Positions 48,621 to 57,249 of a stretch of 64,000 bases of DNA are shown piece after piece. The notes below the pieces were generated by a model. It worked only from the letters and a program-made list of their open reading frames with translations. It did not search any database and was not told the DNA's origin. The stretch comes from Streptomyces sp. CB02959 (GTDB taxonomy: Bacteria; Actinomycetota; Actinomycetes; Streptomycetales; Streptomycetaceae). Positions within the stretch are counted from its first letter, which is position 1. Each line of letters starts with the position of its first letter. Both the position numbers and the translations under genes were made by a program. The DNA lies in contig NZ_NNBP01000009.1 of NCBI RefSeq assembly GCF_002803155.1, positions 359,882 through 423,881 on the forward strand, given 5' to 3'.

Positions 48621-49748
48621 ATGGCAGTACGGGCAAAAGGCAGACTTGCGATCGTCGGCACCGTGGGCGCGCTGGCCGCCGCGGTCTTCGCGGGCAGCGC
48701 GCTCTGGCCGGGCGGCAGCCAGGCCGAGGCCGTCGGGTCGTCGTCGCGGGTCGCCTCGGTGGAGTTGCAGCACTGGCCCGCGCCGGTCGCCGAGAAGCTC
48801 GGCAAGGTCATCACGGACCACGACCACAAGGGCGCGTACGCGGTCTTCGACGCGGACAACACCACGTACCGCAATGACCTGGAAGAGGCCCTGCTCCCCT
48901 TCTTGGAGATGAAGGGCGTCCTGACCCGCCAGACCATGGCACCGTCCTTGAAGGTCATCCCCTTCAAGGACACCGCGACCCACAAGGAAAGCCTCTACAG
49001 CTACTACAACCGCCTCTGCGAGGTGGACGACCAGGTCTGCTACCCCTGGGCGGCGCAGATCTTCTCGGGCTTCACCCTGAAGCAGCTCAAGGGGTACGTG
49101 GACGAGCTCCTGGCGTACGGCAAGCCGATCCCCGCCGAGTACTACGTGAACGGGAAGCCGACCGCGACGCAGGTGCAGGCGCCGCACTTCTCCCGGGGCA
49201 TGCAGGAGCTCTACGCGTCACTGCGCAGGCACGGGGTGGAGGTGTACGTGGTGAGCGCGGCCTCCGAGGACCTGGTGCGCATGGTGCTGAGCGATCCCAA
49301 GTACGGGTACGACGTGAAGCCGGAGAACGTCATCGGCGTCTCCATGCTCCTCAAGGACCGCAGGACGGGCGACGTCACCAGCTCCCGCAAGGAGATCGCA
49401 TCCGGCCACTTCGACCCCGAGAAGCTCGCCGACCATGAGTTGACCCCGACCCTGTGGGCCCCGCTGACCTGGTACGACGGCAAGCCGGCGGCGATCAACA
49501 CGTATATCGACGAGTGGAAGAAGCCGATCCTCGCGGCGGGCGACACCCCCAAGAGCGACGGCCCGATGCTCTTCCATTCCACCGACGTGGAGCACGGCGG
49601 CGTCCGGGTCTGGGTGAACCGCAAGGAGAGCTCCATGAAGGAGCTCGACGAGATGAAGCGCTCCAACGTCGCTCGCCAGAAGGAACTGGGACAGCCGGTC
49701 ACGGCCGACAAGCGCTGGCTGACGGTGACGCCCGAGCAGCTCGACTGA
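48621..49748 (+). CDS. Secreted HAD phosphatase, phosphorylcholine-phosphatase-like
   Basis: This 375-residue protein has a signal peptide (residues ~1-36, with VGTVGALAAAVFAGSALW). The HAD motif I is VFDADNTTYRNDLEE (Asp77, Asp79), followed by a long cap with SLYSYYNRLCEVDD. Motif II is VYVVSAAS, and a later Lys/Asp region supplies motifs III/IV. The D-x-D-N-T-x-Y-x-x-D-L-E-E signature is that of Pseudomonas PchP-type phosphorylcholine phosphatases. It may release choline or phosphate from choline phosphate outside the cell. AAAGGAAC precedes the ATG. Confidence 0.8.
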   Translation: MAVRAKGRLAIVGTVGALAAAVFAGSALWPGGSQAEAVGSSSRVASVELQHWPAPVAEKLGKVITDHDHKGAYAVFDADNTTYRNDLEEALLPFLEMKGVLTRQTMAPSLKVIPFKDTATHKESLYSYYNRLCEVDDQVCYPWAAQIFSGFTLKQLKGYVDELLAYGKPIPAEYYVNGKPTATQVQAPHFSRGMQELYASLRRHGVEVYVVSAASEDLVRMVLSDPKYGYDVKPENVIGVSMLLKDRRTGDVTSSRKEIASGHFDPEKLADHELTPTLWAPLTWYDGKPAAINTYIDEWKKPILAAGDTPKSDGPMLFHSTDVEHGGVRVWVNRKESSMKELDEMKRSNVARQKELGQPVTADKRWLTVTPEQLD

Positions 49749-49996
49749 GCGGTCTCGCCGGTTCGCCGCGGAGTCGGCCGCCGGGTGCAACTTCCCTTCC
49801 ACGGTGCGGAGTTGGACGCATGTCGCGGGCGGGCGGCAGCCGCCGCCCCGCGCGGCCGAGCCCGCCGCCGACCGGTCATGACGACCGCTCAGATGTGCTG
49901 CCGCGGCGGAGGTCACCCAGGCCGACTCGGCGGCCGCCCCCTATGCTGGAGACCTCCCGGCTGAATCTCGCCGGGGCGAGGACGCGGGAGGGGTTT

Positions 49997-51829
49997 GTGG
50001 CAGCGCTGGATCCGGACGACCCACGTTCCATCGGCGGATACCAGTTGCTGGGGCGGTTGGGCTCGGGAGGCATGGGGCGGGTCTTCCTCGGGCGCTCGCC
50101 GGGCGGCCGGCAGGTCGCGGTCAAGGTGGTGCACGCCGCGCTGGTCGACCAGCCGGACTTCCGCTCCCGGTTCCGCAGGGAGGTGCAGGCCGCCCGCGCG
50201 GTCAGCGGAGCGTTCACCGCACCGGTGATCGACGCCGACCCGGACGCGGCCGAGCCCTGGCTGGTCACCAGTTACATCGCCGGACCTTCCCTGGAGAAGG
50301 CGATCGCCGACCGGGGGCCGATGCCCGCACCGCGCGTGTTCGCCCTGGCCGCCGGGCTCGCCGAGGCGCTGGTGTCGATCCACAGCGCCAACCTGGTCCA
50401 CCGCGACCTCAAGCCCTCCAACGTGCTGCTCGCCGAAGACGGCCCGCGGGTCATCGACTTCGGGATCGCCCGGGTCGTCGAGGGCAGCTCCCTGACCGTG
50501 ACCGGCTACGCGCTCGGCTCCCCGGGCTTCATGTCGCCGGAGCAGGTGAACGGCGAGGAGATCGGCCCGGCCAGCGACGTCTTCTCCCTGGGGACGGTGC
50601 TGGCCTACGCGGCCACCGGCTGCAACCCGTTCGGCAACGGCCACCTGGCCTCCCTCCTCTTCCGGGTCGTCCACGACACCCCCGACCTCGACACGGTCAC
50701 CGACCCCGCGCTGCGCGCCCTGATCGCCGACTGCCTGGCCAAGGCCCCCGCCAGGCGCCCCACGCCGCGGGAGCTCCTGACCCGGTGCGCCGCGGGCTCC
50801 GCGGCAGCCGCGCCGGTCGAAGGCGCTGCCGCACCGCCCGCGGCCGACCGCAACAGCGGGACGCCGCACCGCCCCACGCCGTCCGGTCAGCCGTCCGTAC
50901 GCACATCCGGCCAGGACTCCGCCATGGGCACCGGCAACGACCGTTTCGGGGTGGCGCCGGCCGACCCCCGGACCGCGGTACCGGGCAACGTCGGGACGGG
51001 GCCGACGGCCGTCGCCCGCCACGAGGCGCTCGCCACTCCCCCGCCGGGTCCCCCAACGCCCCCTCCGGGTAAGGCCGTCGCGGCAGGCAGGCGCAACCCG
51101 ACCCGCCGTACGCTCCTGATCTCGGCAGCCGCCGCGGCGGCCGTCGCCGCGGTGGGCGTCCCCATGGCCCTCACCCTCAGCCACGATGCCGCACGAGGCA
51201 CCGGACCGAACCGCCCCACCGTCCCGAAACCGGTCGGCGCATGGCGACTCGACGAGCCGTCCGGCACCTCCGCGGCGGACGAAACCGGCGCCCACAACGG
51301 CATCGCGTCCGATGTCCGCTGGGGCACGGGCAACAGCGGCGCCGCCCTCTTCAACGGCGTCAGCAGCCAGATCACCACGAGCGGCCCGGTGCTCGACATC
51401 GCCCCGGGGCAGAGCTTCACGGTCTCCGCCTGGGTCTACCTCACCAGCGCGGGCGGCTTCGCCACCGTCGTCAGTCAAGGCTCCGCCGGAAGTAGCAGCG
51501 CCTTCTACCTCCAGTACTCGGGCACCGACCGCCGGTGGGCGTTCTCCCGGCCGGGCTCCCGCGCGCTCGCGGCCAAACCGCCCGTCCTGAACACCTGGAC
51601 CCACCTGGTCGGGGTCTGCGACGCCGCCGCCCAGCGGCTCCACCTCTACGTCAACGGCGCCCAGCAGGGCACCGCCAGCGACACCCGCCCCACCACCGCC
51701 CCCGGCTCCCTCATGATCGGCCGCGCCACCTTCGACGGCCGGCCCGTCGACTTCTTCACCGGCGGCATCAAGAACGTCCAGGTCTTCGACCGCGCCCTGT
51801 CCGCGGACCGGGTCGCGGCGCTGGACTAG
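49997..51829 (+). CDS. Membrane Ser/Thr protein kinase with extracellular LamG domain
   Basis: This 610-residue protein has an N-terminal PknB-type kinase: glycine loop GRLGSGGMGRVFLG, Lys in VAVKVV, catalytic HRDLKPSN, DFGIAR, and the activation segment SPGFMSPEQ. A Pro/Thr-rich linker follows (~270-365), then one TM helix (~370-392, LLISAAAAAAVAAVGVPMAL). The C-terminal concanavalin-like LamG domain (~410-608) carries FNGVSSQI, SFTVSAWVY, WTHLVGVCDAA, LYVNGA and VQVFDRALS. It likely couples carbohydrate or cell-wall binding outside to phosphorylation inside. GTG 49997 follows GGGAGGGG. No dedicated partner is visible. Confidence 0.9.
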   Translation: MAALDPDDPRSIGGYQLLGRLGSGGMGRVFLGRSPGGRQVAVKVVHAALVDQPDFRSRFRREVQAARAVSGAFTAPVIDADPDAAEPWLVTSYIAGPSLEKAIADRGPMPAPRVFALAAGLAEALVSIHSANLVHRDLKPSNVLLAEDGPRVIDFGIARVVEGSSLTVTGYALGSPGFMSPEQVNGEEIGPASDVFSLGTVLAYAATGCNPFGNGHLASLLFRVVHDTPDLDTVTDPALRALIADCLAKAPARRPTPRELLTRCAAGSAAAAPVEGAAAPPAADRNSGTPHRPTPSGQPSVRTSGQDSAMGTGNDRFGVAPADPRTAVPGNVGTGPTAVARHEALATPPPGPPTPPPGKAVAAGRRNPTRRTLLISAAAAAAVAAVGVPMALTLSHDAARGTGPNRPTVPKPVGAWRLDEPSGTSAADETGAHNGIASDVRWGTGNSGAALFNGVSSQITTSGPVLDIAPGQSFTVSAWVYLTSAGGFATVVSQGSAGSSSAFYLQYSGTDRRWAFSRPGSRALAAKPPVLNTWTHLVGVCDAAAQRLHLYVNGAQQGTASDTRPTTAPGSLMIGRATFDGRPVDFFTGGIKNVQVFDRALSADRVAALD

Positions 51830-52127
51830 GACCGGCCCGGCGGACCGGGTCACGGCGTCGGGATCACGGCGTCGGGTTCGCGTCGTCGGCATGGTCACGG
51901 GCGGGGGGGATCTACGGGATCCCCTCGCGGGCGAGGGCGGGCGGCACCCGCTCGCCGCCGCCCCCGCAGCCGACACCTACCGCGTCGAAGCCCTCCGCCG
52001 ACAGCTCCCCGGCCCAGTGCATCGCCTTCGTGAGGCCCGCATTGAGCGTTCGTAAAGGGAACGTTCACCGCCACTCCCTAGCCTTTCCCGCGCATCGATC
52101 ACCGATCAACGGACAGGTGGAGTGCGC
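51830..52127. other. 298-bp gap with a short tandem repeat
   Basis: TCACGGCGTCGGG is duplicated with 14-bp period (51850-51862, 51864-51876). Near 52052-52070 the sequence GCGTTCGTAAAGGGAACGTTC is a lower-GC imperfect inverted repeat that may be part of the promoter of the next gene. I see no gene here. Confidence 0.4.
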
Positions 52128-52730
52128 ATGTTGTTCCGCACGCGAGGCATGGGCGGCAGGATCTCTTCCTTATGCGCCAGGGCGAACACGCCGCGGCGGC
52201 GGGCCGCGGTCATGGCCGGGGTGCTCGCGACGGTGTCCGTGGCGGCGCTGGGGACGGCTTCCGCGGCGTCGCAGGATTCGGAGGAGTCGACGCGGGCCGC
52301 GGTGCAGGCGGCCCCGGCCACCGAATCGGCGCGTAGGCACTGGCAGCCGCCGACCGCCCGGAGCGGGGCCCCCGCGGTCCTCGGTACGGAACCAGGCAAG
52401 ATCAACACCGGCTTCCTGATCAGCGCGGTGTTGCCGGGGCAGTACAAAGACCGGTGGTACCAGACCGACGTCAAGGGAATCAGCGTGACGTGGACAGCGC
52501 CCTCGGGGCGGGACCCGTACGACGGTTGGGACTGGATCGAGATCCAGGACGGCGACGGCAAACGCGTCACGTGGGACTGGGTCTGCGGCCAGGGCCACTG
52601 CGGCGCGTACGGCTCGACCCTGATCAGCGCGAACCTGAAGAAGGGCGAGCAGTACACGGCCGTCTACTGGAGCGACGGGGGCCGGGCCACCAAGGGCCGG
52701 GAGCAGGCCACGTTCGCCTTCCGGGCCTGA
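52128..52730 (+). CDS. Secreted protein of unknown function
   Basis: This 200-residue protein has a long basic leader and signal sequence (RRRAAVMAGVLATVSVAALGTASAA, residues ~26-50). A disordered Ala/Ser/Pro stretch follows, then a compact domain rich in Trp and Asp (TWTAPSGRDPYDGWDWIEI, TWDWVCGQGHCGAYG, YTAVYWSDGGRATKG). Two cysteines close together (CGQGHC) probably form a disulfide. I do not recognise the family. ATG 52128 is preferred since GGTGGAG lies 6-12 bases before it; GTG 52122 is possible. Confidence 0.75.
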   Translation: MLFRTRGMGGRISSLCARANTPRRRAAVMAGVLATVSVAALGTASAASQDSEESTRAAVQAAPATESARRHWQPPTARSGAPAVLGTEPGKINTGFLISAVLPGQYKDRWYQTDVKGISVTWTAPSGRDPYDGWDWIEIQDGDGKRVTWDWVCGQGHCGAYGSTLISANLKKGEQYTAVYWSDGGRATKGREQATFAFRA

Positions 52731-52770
52731 GATGGGAGGCCCGGACGCGCGGCCGACCCGGACGGCGGTC

Positions 52771-54279
52771 TCAGGGCCGGTTCGAGGTTCCGGGCATGCC
52801 GAACCAGCGGGCGAGCGCGGCGCGCAGACCGTCCGCGTCGTCATCCGGGCCGACCCAGCAGACATGCCCGTCCGGGCGGACCAGCAACGCCTCGCCGCCG
52901 TCGGTCACAGGTCCGTGACCGAGACCGTCGAGACGATCGCGATGGTCGAGAGGATCGAGATGGTCGACCCGATCCGCCCAGCCCGCCGTCGCGTTGGCGG
53001 CCGCTGACGCGGCGGTGGCCAGCAGGGTTCCGCGGCCGGACGGCAGCCGGACGCCGGGCGCCCGCACCCCCAGCAGCGGATGCTCCGGCGCTCCGGGCAT
53101 CGGGTAGCGGATATCCGTGCCGGCGATCATGGCGGCGACGCGGCGGTTGGCCTCCGGCGTGGCGAGCAGGTCGGCGAGCAGGTCGCGCACCACCACGGCG
53201 TCCGGGTCGGGGAGTGTCAGCACCGTCTGGGCGCGGGTGTTGGCCAGCACTCGGGCGCCGACCGGGTGGCGCTCGGCGTGATAGGTGGCCAGCAGCCCGT
53301 CCGGGGCCCACCCGCGGACCACGGCGGCCAGCTTCCAGCCCAGGTTGAACGCGTCCTGCATGCCGAGGTTGAGGCCCTGTCCGCCGGCGGGCGCGTGGAT
53401 GTGCGCGGCGTCACCGGCCAGCAGCACCCGGCCGTCGGCGTACCGCTCGGCCTGCCGGGAGGCGTCGGTGAAGCGGGACGCCCAGCGGACCGCGCGCAGT
53501 TCGCGCGGCGGACCGGGGCAGCGGGCCAGCGCCGCGCGCACCTCGTCCGCGGTGACCGGGGCGTCGCGGTCGACGCCCTGCTGCTCGGGACCGCCGAGGA
53601 CGAGTCGGTGTACGCCGCCGCCGAGCGGGAGCAGGAAGGCCAACCCCTCGGGGTTCGGGGTGAGGTCCGGGAGGCGCCAGGACTCACCGGGGTCGTCGGA
53701 TTCGGGTTCCGCGGCGGCGAGTTCGATGTCGGCGACGGCCATGCCGATCCGACCGTCCCGGCCGGGGAAGGGCATGCTCAGGATGCGGCGCACCGCGCTG
53801 CGTCCGCCGTCCGCGCCCACCAGGTATCCGGCCCGGACGGTGCGCTCGGTGCCATCGGTCCCGACGAGGGTGGCGGTCACGCCGTGCCCGTCCTGCCGGA
53901 ACGACGTCAGCTCCCGGCCCCGGAGTACCGGGACGCCGTACTCGGCGAGGTGGTCCTCCAGGAACTCCTCGACCCGGGCCTGCGGGATGCCCACCTGGTG
54001 CGGGAACGCGGTGTCCAGCGCACCGTAGTCGAGCGGCAGCCCGGCGAAGTGGCCGGCGGGGAGCAGGGTCAGCGACCGGTCCCGTACCGGCTCCAGCCAG
54101 CCTCGGCAGTCGAGCAACTCGGCGGTGCGCGGTTGCAGGTTGAGCGCTTTGGACTGGCCGGTCCGGTGGGGCAGCCGCTCCACGACGGCCACCCGCACCC
54201 CGGCCAGGCCCAGCTCGTTGGCGAGCAGCAGGCCGGTCGGGCCCGCTCCCGCGATCACTACCTCGAATTCGGTGTCCAC
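52771..54279 (-). CDS. FAD-dependent aromatic monooxygenase (PHBH type)
   Basis: This 502-residue flavoprotein has VVIAGAGPTGLLLANELGLAG near residue 7, the GADGGRSAVR FAD/NADPH motif near 160, and GDAAHIHAPAGGQGLNLGMQ near 283. The C-terminal thioredoxin-like domain (~380-500) is of the kind seen in Streptomyces aromatic polyketide and rifampicin monooxygenases. It may hydroxylate or inactivate an aromatic antibiotic or phenol. A repetitive Leu-Asp stretch lies near residues 440-455. The GTG follows GGGGGAG. The membrane-protein and TetR genes directly upstream on the same strand probably form one transcript with it. Confidence 0.88.
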   Translation of the reverse strand: MDTEFEVVIAGAGPTGLLLANELGLAGVRVAVVERLPHRTGQSKALNLQPRTAELLDCRGWLEPVRDRSLTLLPAGHFAGLPLDYGALDTAFPHQVGIPQARVEEFLEDHLAEYGVPVLRGRELTSFRQDGHGVTATLVGTDGTERTVRAGYLVGADGGRSAVRRILSMPFPGRDGRIGMAVADIELAAAEPESDDPGESWRLPDLTPNPEGLAFLLPLGGGVHRLVLGGPEQQGVDRDAPVTADEVRAALARCPGPPRELRAVRWASRFTDASRQAERYADGRVLLAGDAAHIHAPAGGQGLNLGMQDAFNLGWKLAAVVRGWAPDGLLATYHAERHPVGARVLANTRAQTVLTLPDPDAVVVRDLLADLLATPEANRRVAAMIAGTDIRYPMPGAPEHPLLGVRAPGVRLPSGRGTLLATAASAAANATAGWADRVDHLDPLDHRDRLDGLGHGPVTDGGEALLVRPDGHVCWVGPDDDADGLRAALARWFGMPGTSNRP

Positions 54280-54287
54280 GGCTCCCC

Positions 54288-54974
54288 CTACAGCTTCATG
54301 CCGTGCCGGGTGATGTACCAGTTGTGCCACCCGAGCAGCCCGCCGAGCATCACCAGCCAGAGCACGGTGCTGGTGAGCGGGAAGGAGTCCACCGGGATCG
54401 TGTAGGCCAGCACCACCCGCAGCACCGCGTCGAGCAGGAAGACCGCGCCCCACACCGCCGTGACCAGCCGGAGGTGGTGACGGAACGTCGGCTCCGCGTC
54501 CCACCGCGCCTCCCATTCGACCAGTCCGGCCTCGCCGACCTTGGCGATGACGATGCCGCGCGAGGCCGTCATGATGAACGGACGCCGGGTGAGCAGGGTG
54601 CCGAGCACCCACAGTCCGATCGCGGCGGTCAGCCAGCTGTCCCGGATCATCAGCACCCGCGGGCTGCCGGTGACCAGGGACAGCAGCGTCCCGACCACCA
54701 CCAGGCTCAGCGTGAACACCGCCATCGCCTCCACGCGCCGCTGCCGCACGATGCCGTACGCGATCCACGGCAGCAACAGCAGGCCGCCGACGGTCATCGA
54801 GAGCCACTGGCCGGCGCCGGCCGCGCGCAGTCCGTAGTAGGAGCCGAGCGGGAGGACGAGTTCGAAGAGCAGCTGCGCGACGAGCCGGCGGCGCAGCGCC
54901 GCCGTGCGGCGTCGGGCGGGCGCCGCGGCGGCCTCGTCGTCCGTGTCGGTCTGTGGTGCCTGGTGCGTTGCCAT
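54288..54974 (-). CDS. VC0807-like multi-pass membrane protein
   Basis: This 228-residue protein has about six transmembrane helices. Its N-terminal ~25 residues are polar (MATHQAPQTDTDDEAAAA). LFELVLPLGSYYGLRAAGAG and WLTAAIGLWVLGTLLTRRPF, with a later RHHLRLVTAVWGAVFLLDAV, fit the VC0807-family pattern (DUF3159-like). ATG 54974 follows GGGGGAA. ATG 55004, overlapping the TetR stop as ATGA, is an alternative. It lies between TetR and the monooxygenase in a likely autoregulated operon. A role in substrate or drug handling is inferred. Confidence 0.75.
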   Translation of the reverse strand: MATHQAPQTDTDDEAAAAPARRRTAALRRRLVAQLLFELVLPLGSYYGLRAAGAGQWLSMTVGGLLLLPWIAYGIVRQRRVEAMAVFTLSLVVVGTLLSLVTGSPRVLMIRDSWLTAAIGLWVLGTLLTRRPFIMTASRGIVIAKVGEAGLVEWEARWDAEPTFRHHLRLVTAVWGAVFLLDAVLRVVLAYTIPVDSFPLTSTVLWLVMLGGLLGWHNWYITRHGMKL

Positions 54975-55000
54975 GGTGTGTTCCCCCGTGTCTGCTGTGG

Positions 55001-55645
55001 TCATGGCGTGCTTCTGGTGGCGCGGTCGAAGAGATCGGCCAGCTCGCGGCCGGCGGCCCGCACGTCGAGTTCGGGATCGTGGGTGGCGCGGCGCACCACG
55101 TCGTCGATGGCGGCGCGGATCGCCCGCATCATCACCCACGGGTCGAAGTCGCAGAACTCGCCCGCGCGCTGCGCCTTGCGGATCTGCTCCACCTGGACGG
55201 CGAGGTTGGTCTCCGTCGTGTGGAGGAAGGCGACCATGCCGGGGTCGCTGCCGCGGAGGTTGGAGAGGATCTCGGTGATCGCCGCGAGGTGGTTCGGGTA
55301 CTCGGCGAACAGGTCGAGGTTGCCCTCGATGGAGGCGCGCAGGCGGCCCGCGTACTTCTCGTGGGCCTCGATGCGGGGGCGGATGTACCCCTCCGCGAGC
55401 CGCAGCACCTCGGTGACGACCTCGCTCATCAGGTCGTCCCGCCCGTCGAAGTGGTAGGAGATCATCCCCGTGCTGCTCAGCCCGGCGTGCTTCGCGATCT
55501 TCGCGAACGAGGCCCGGTGGTAGCCGACTTCGGCGATCACGTCGATCGCCGCGGCGACGATCTGGGCGCGACGGCCGGTCTCCGTGAAGGAGGGCTTGGT
55601 CCTGCGTACCGCCTTTTGCTTATCCGAACTATCTCTTGCTTGCAT
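55001..55645 (-). CDS. TetR-family autorepressor
   Basis: This 214-residue regulator has a basic leader and a TetR helix-turn-helix at about residues 25-70 (RRAQIVAAAIDVIAEVGYHR, FAKIAKHAGLSSTGMISYHF). A helical ligand domain follows. The ATG at 55645 lies inside the first of two 16-bp palindromes (55636-55651 and 55666-55681), so binding would block its own transcription. The stop overlaps a possible start of the membrane-protein gene. The operon therefore reads TetR, membrane protein, FAD monooxygenase. Confidence 0.9.
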   Translation of the reverse strand: MQARDSSDKQKAVRRTKPSFTETGRRAQIVAAAIDVIAEVGYHRASFAKIAKHAGLSSTGMISYHFDGRDDLMSEVVTEVLRLAEGYIRPRIEAHEKYAGRLRASIEGNLDLFAEYPNHLAAITEILSNLRGSDPGMVAFLHTTETNLAVQVEQIRKAQRAGEFCDFDPWVMMRAIRAAIDDVVRRATHDPELDVRAAGRELADLFDRATRSTP

Positions 55646-55681
55646 GAGCAAGACGGTAGCGTTTTTTGCTCACCCGAGCAA
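55636..55681. promoter_or_regulatory. Twin TetR operators
   Basis: Two matching 16-bp palindromes, TTGCTTGCATGAGCAA (55636-55651) and TTGCTCACCCGAGCAA (55666-55681), share TTGCTY-N4-RAGCAA. Their centres are 30 bp apart, near three helical turns. The first covers the TetR start codon. Confidence 0.85.
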
Positions 55682-55768
55682 GAAGTGGGGGCGCGACCGA
55701 GGAGCGGCGTTGCGACCTCCGCCCACTACGGACCACGAAGGCGGGAGCGGAAGCGCAGCCGAGACGCG

Positions 55769-55807
55769 CGTGCGCCCCCGGCCGTCGGATACGGCCGGGG
55801 GCGCACG
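55769..55807. terminator. Strong terminator after the SH3-like gene
   Basis: A perfect 17-bp stem (CGTGCGCCCCCGGCCGT and its complement) has a 5-base loop, CGGAT. It lies 10 bp past the stop of the minus-strand SH3-like gene and also upstream of the TetR promoter, insulating the two. Confidence 0.85.
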
Positions 55808-55816
55808 TCAGGAAGT

Positions 55817-56194
55817 TCAGCGGTGATGGTGGTGCCGGTGGCACCAGCGGGGAATCGGACCGATGTTGGCGATGTTCCGCGACCACGTGTAGCGGCCGTC
55901 ACGGAGCTTGTACCAGCGCGAATTGCCCCGTACGCGCTGGCCGTCCACCTTGCAGGCAACGGCGACGACCCCGCCGCGGCGCAGCTCGCCCACTACCCTG
56001 AAGCGGGTCGACGGGCCAGTGCGCACCGGCGCCCCGACCCTGGCGACAACGCGGCCCTTGTAGAAGCCGTGACTGGCCTCGGTGGCCGAAGTCGGCCCTG
56101 CGGCGACGGCCGTCCCGCTGCCGAGGACGCCACAGAGGAGCCCCGCACTGGCCAGAACGGCGGCGCCCCGGCGGATCTGAGACAGGTACTTCAT
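55817..56194 (-). CDS. Small secreted SH3-like protein
   Basis: This 125-residue protein has a signal peptide (residues ~1-32, GAAVLASAGLLCGVLG, ending AVA-AG). The mature part resembles a bacterial SH3 domain (VVARVGAPVRTGPSTRFRVVGELRRGGVVAVACKVDGQRVRGNSRWYKL, abbreviated here by its key features V-R-T-G-P-S and R-W-Y-K-L). It ends in a His-rich RHHHHR tail that might bind metal. Such Streptomyces proteins are secreted and may bind cell wall. GGGAGGAAGG precedes the ATG. Confidence 0.85.
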   Translation of the reverse strand: MKYLSQIRRGAAVLASAGLLCGVLGSGTAVAAGPTSATEASHGFYKGRVVARVGAPVRTGPSTRFRVVGELRRGGVVAVACKVDGQRVRGNSRWYKLRDGRYTWSRNIANIGPIPRWCHRHHHHR

Positions 56195-56386
56195 GACCTT
56201 CCTCCCGATCACAGATATGGCTGTTCGGTGCGAAATTCAGACTTCCCGAAACAGACCACGCAGACCAGAATCATCCGCCGAATTCATCACCACGACGGAC
56301 ACAGCGAACAAATGACCTTCGCCAGTCACGCCACACGGCACACCATGCGACCACCCCCGCCCCTGCGGAGGCCCGCGGTGACGCCC

Positions 56387-56415
56387 GGGGTCGGCGGCCG
56401 CTGGCCGCCGACCCC
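56387..56415. terminator. Perfect hairpin terminator after the secreted beta-rich protein gene
   Basis: A 13-bp perfect stem, GGGGTCGGCGGCC / GGCCGCCGACCCC, with a three-base loop, lies 35 bp past the stop of the minus-strand gene at 56450. Confidence 0.85.
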
Positions 56416-56449
56416 TCTTGCCTTGGGACTCTGCCGTCACATCCCGCCG

Positions 56450-56917
56450 TCAGAACACGAACGGTCCCGGGGACTGCGGCGACGTGGCGTTGCAGGTCGC
56501 GGTGATGCCCAGCACCACCACCTGGAGTGACGAGCCTGCCAGTTGGTCACCCGGGGCGACGGTGCCGGTGAGCGGCCCGGTGGTGACCGCGCCGCCGGCC
56601 GGGATCGCCGGGTTGGAGCTGCCGCTGAACACCGTGGTGTCCGAACCGTTCTTGGTCAGCGTGAGCTTCGACGTGACCGAGTTCGCCCCGAGGTCGATGG
56701 GCGAAGTGATCGCCGACGTGGACACGCTGATAGTCGCGTCCGTACCGCTCTGGGTGGCGGTGAGCGTGGCCGTACCGGAGCCGTAACTACCGCAGTCGAA
56801 CGAGAGGGTTGCGGTGTCCGGTGTCACCGCGACCGACGCCGGCGCCATCGCGAGGGTGCCCGCGAGTGCTATGCCGACGCCGAGTAACGAGCCGATGCCG
56901 AGCTTGCTGCGTCTCAT
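56450..56917 (-). CDS. Secreted beta-rich protein of unknown function
   Basis: This 155-residue protein has a signal peptide (MRRSKLGIGSLLGVGIALAG ending ASVA). The mature part is Thr/Ser/Gly-rich with regular beta-strand alternation (LSFDCGSYGSGTATLTAT, TISVSTSAITSP, LQVVVLGITATCNA) and two cysteines that could pair. The pattern resembles an Ig-like surface or spore-coat-type domain, but I do not know the family. The gene stands alone with its own terminator. AGGCGGACT precedes the ATG. Confidence 0.78.
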   Translation of the reverse strand: MRRSKLGIGSLLGVGIALAGTLAMAPASVAVTPDTATLSFDCGSYGSGTATLTATQSGTDATISVSTSAITSPIDLGANSVTSKLTLTKNGSDTTVFSGSSNPAIPAGGAVTTGPLTGTVAPGDQLAGSSLQVVVLGITATCNATSPQSPGPFVF

Positions 56918-57249
56918 GGGAGTCCGCCTTTGTGAGGGGATGCCCATTGAGGCACGCACCCCTGAAGAGAACAAGGCAGACCTTCATGATTTTTGGCGTG
57001 TCCATACCAAGCTCGCGCGCTCATCAAGAGCCTCGACCGGCCTCGCCATCGGCAGGGCAAATGGCCGTCCGGCGCGGCCAGTTGCGGGAGGCAGGTCACA
57101 GCGTCCCGTCGTCAGGGACCGCCGTCGACCAGTGGCGGCTGTCGACTGGATCGGTTCGGATGGCCGGCACACAGGCACCCCGGCCGGATCCCGGCCGGGG
57201 CGCCCGCGCCTCATCGGCCCGCTTGCGCGGACGGTCCGCCAGTCCCGCT
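56918..57249. other. 332-bp gap with a terminator for the SMP-30-like gene
   Basis: No gene is apparent. The left part (56960-57020) is AT-richer and probably contains the minus-strand promoter of the secreted protein gene. A separate hairpin sits at 57178-57200. Confidence 0.45.
57178..57200. terminator. Perfect hairpin after the SMP-30-like gene
   Basis: A 10-bp stem, CCCCGGCCGG / CCGGCCGGGG, with loop ATC lies 50 bp beyond the stop of the minus-strand SMP-30-like gene. Confidence 0.75.

Noticed and set aside
49913..51976. 687-codon minus-strand frame opposite the kinase gene
   Set aside because: It has no motifs, and the plus-strand kinase/LamG protein explains the region.
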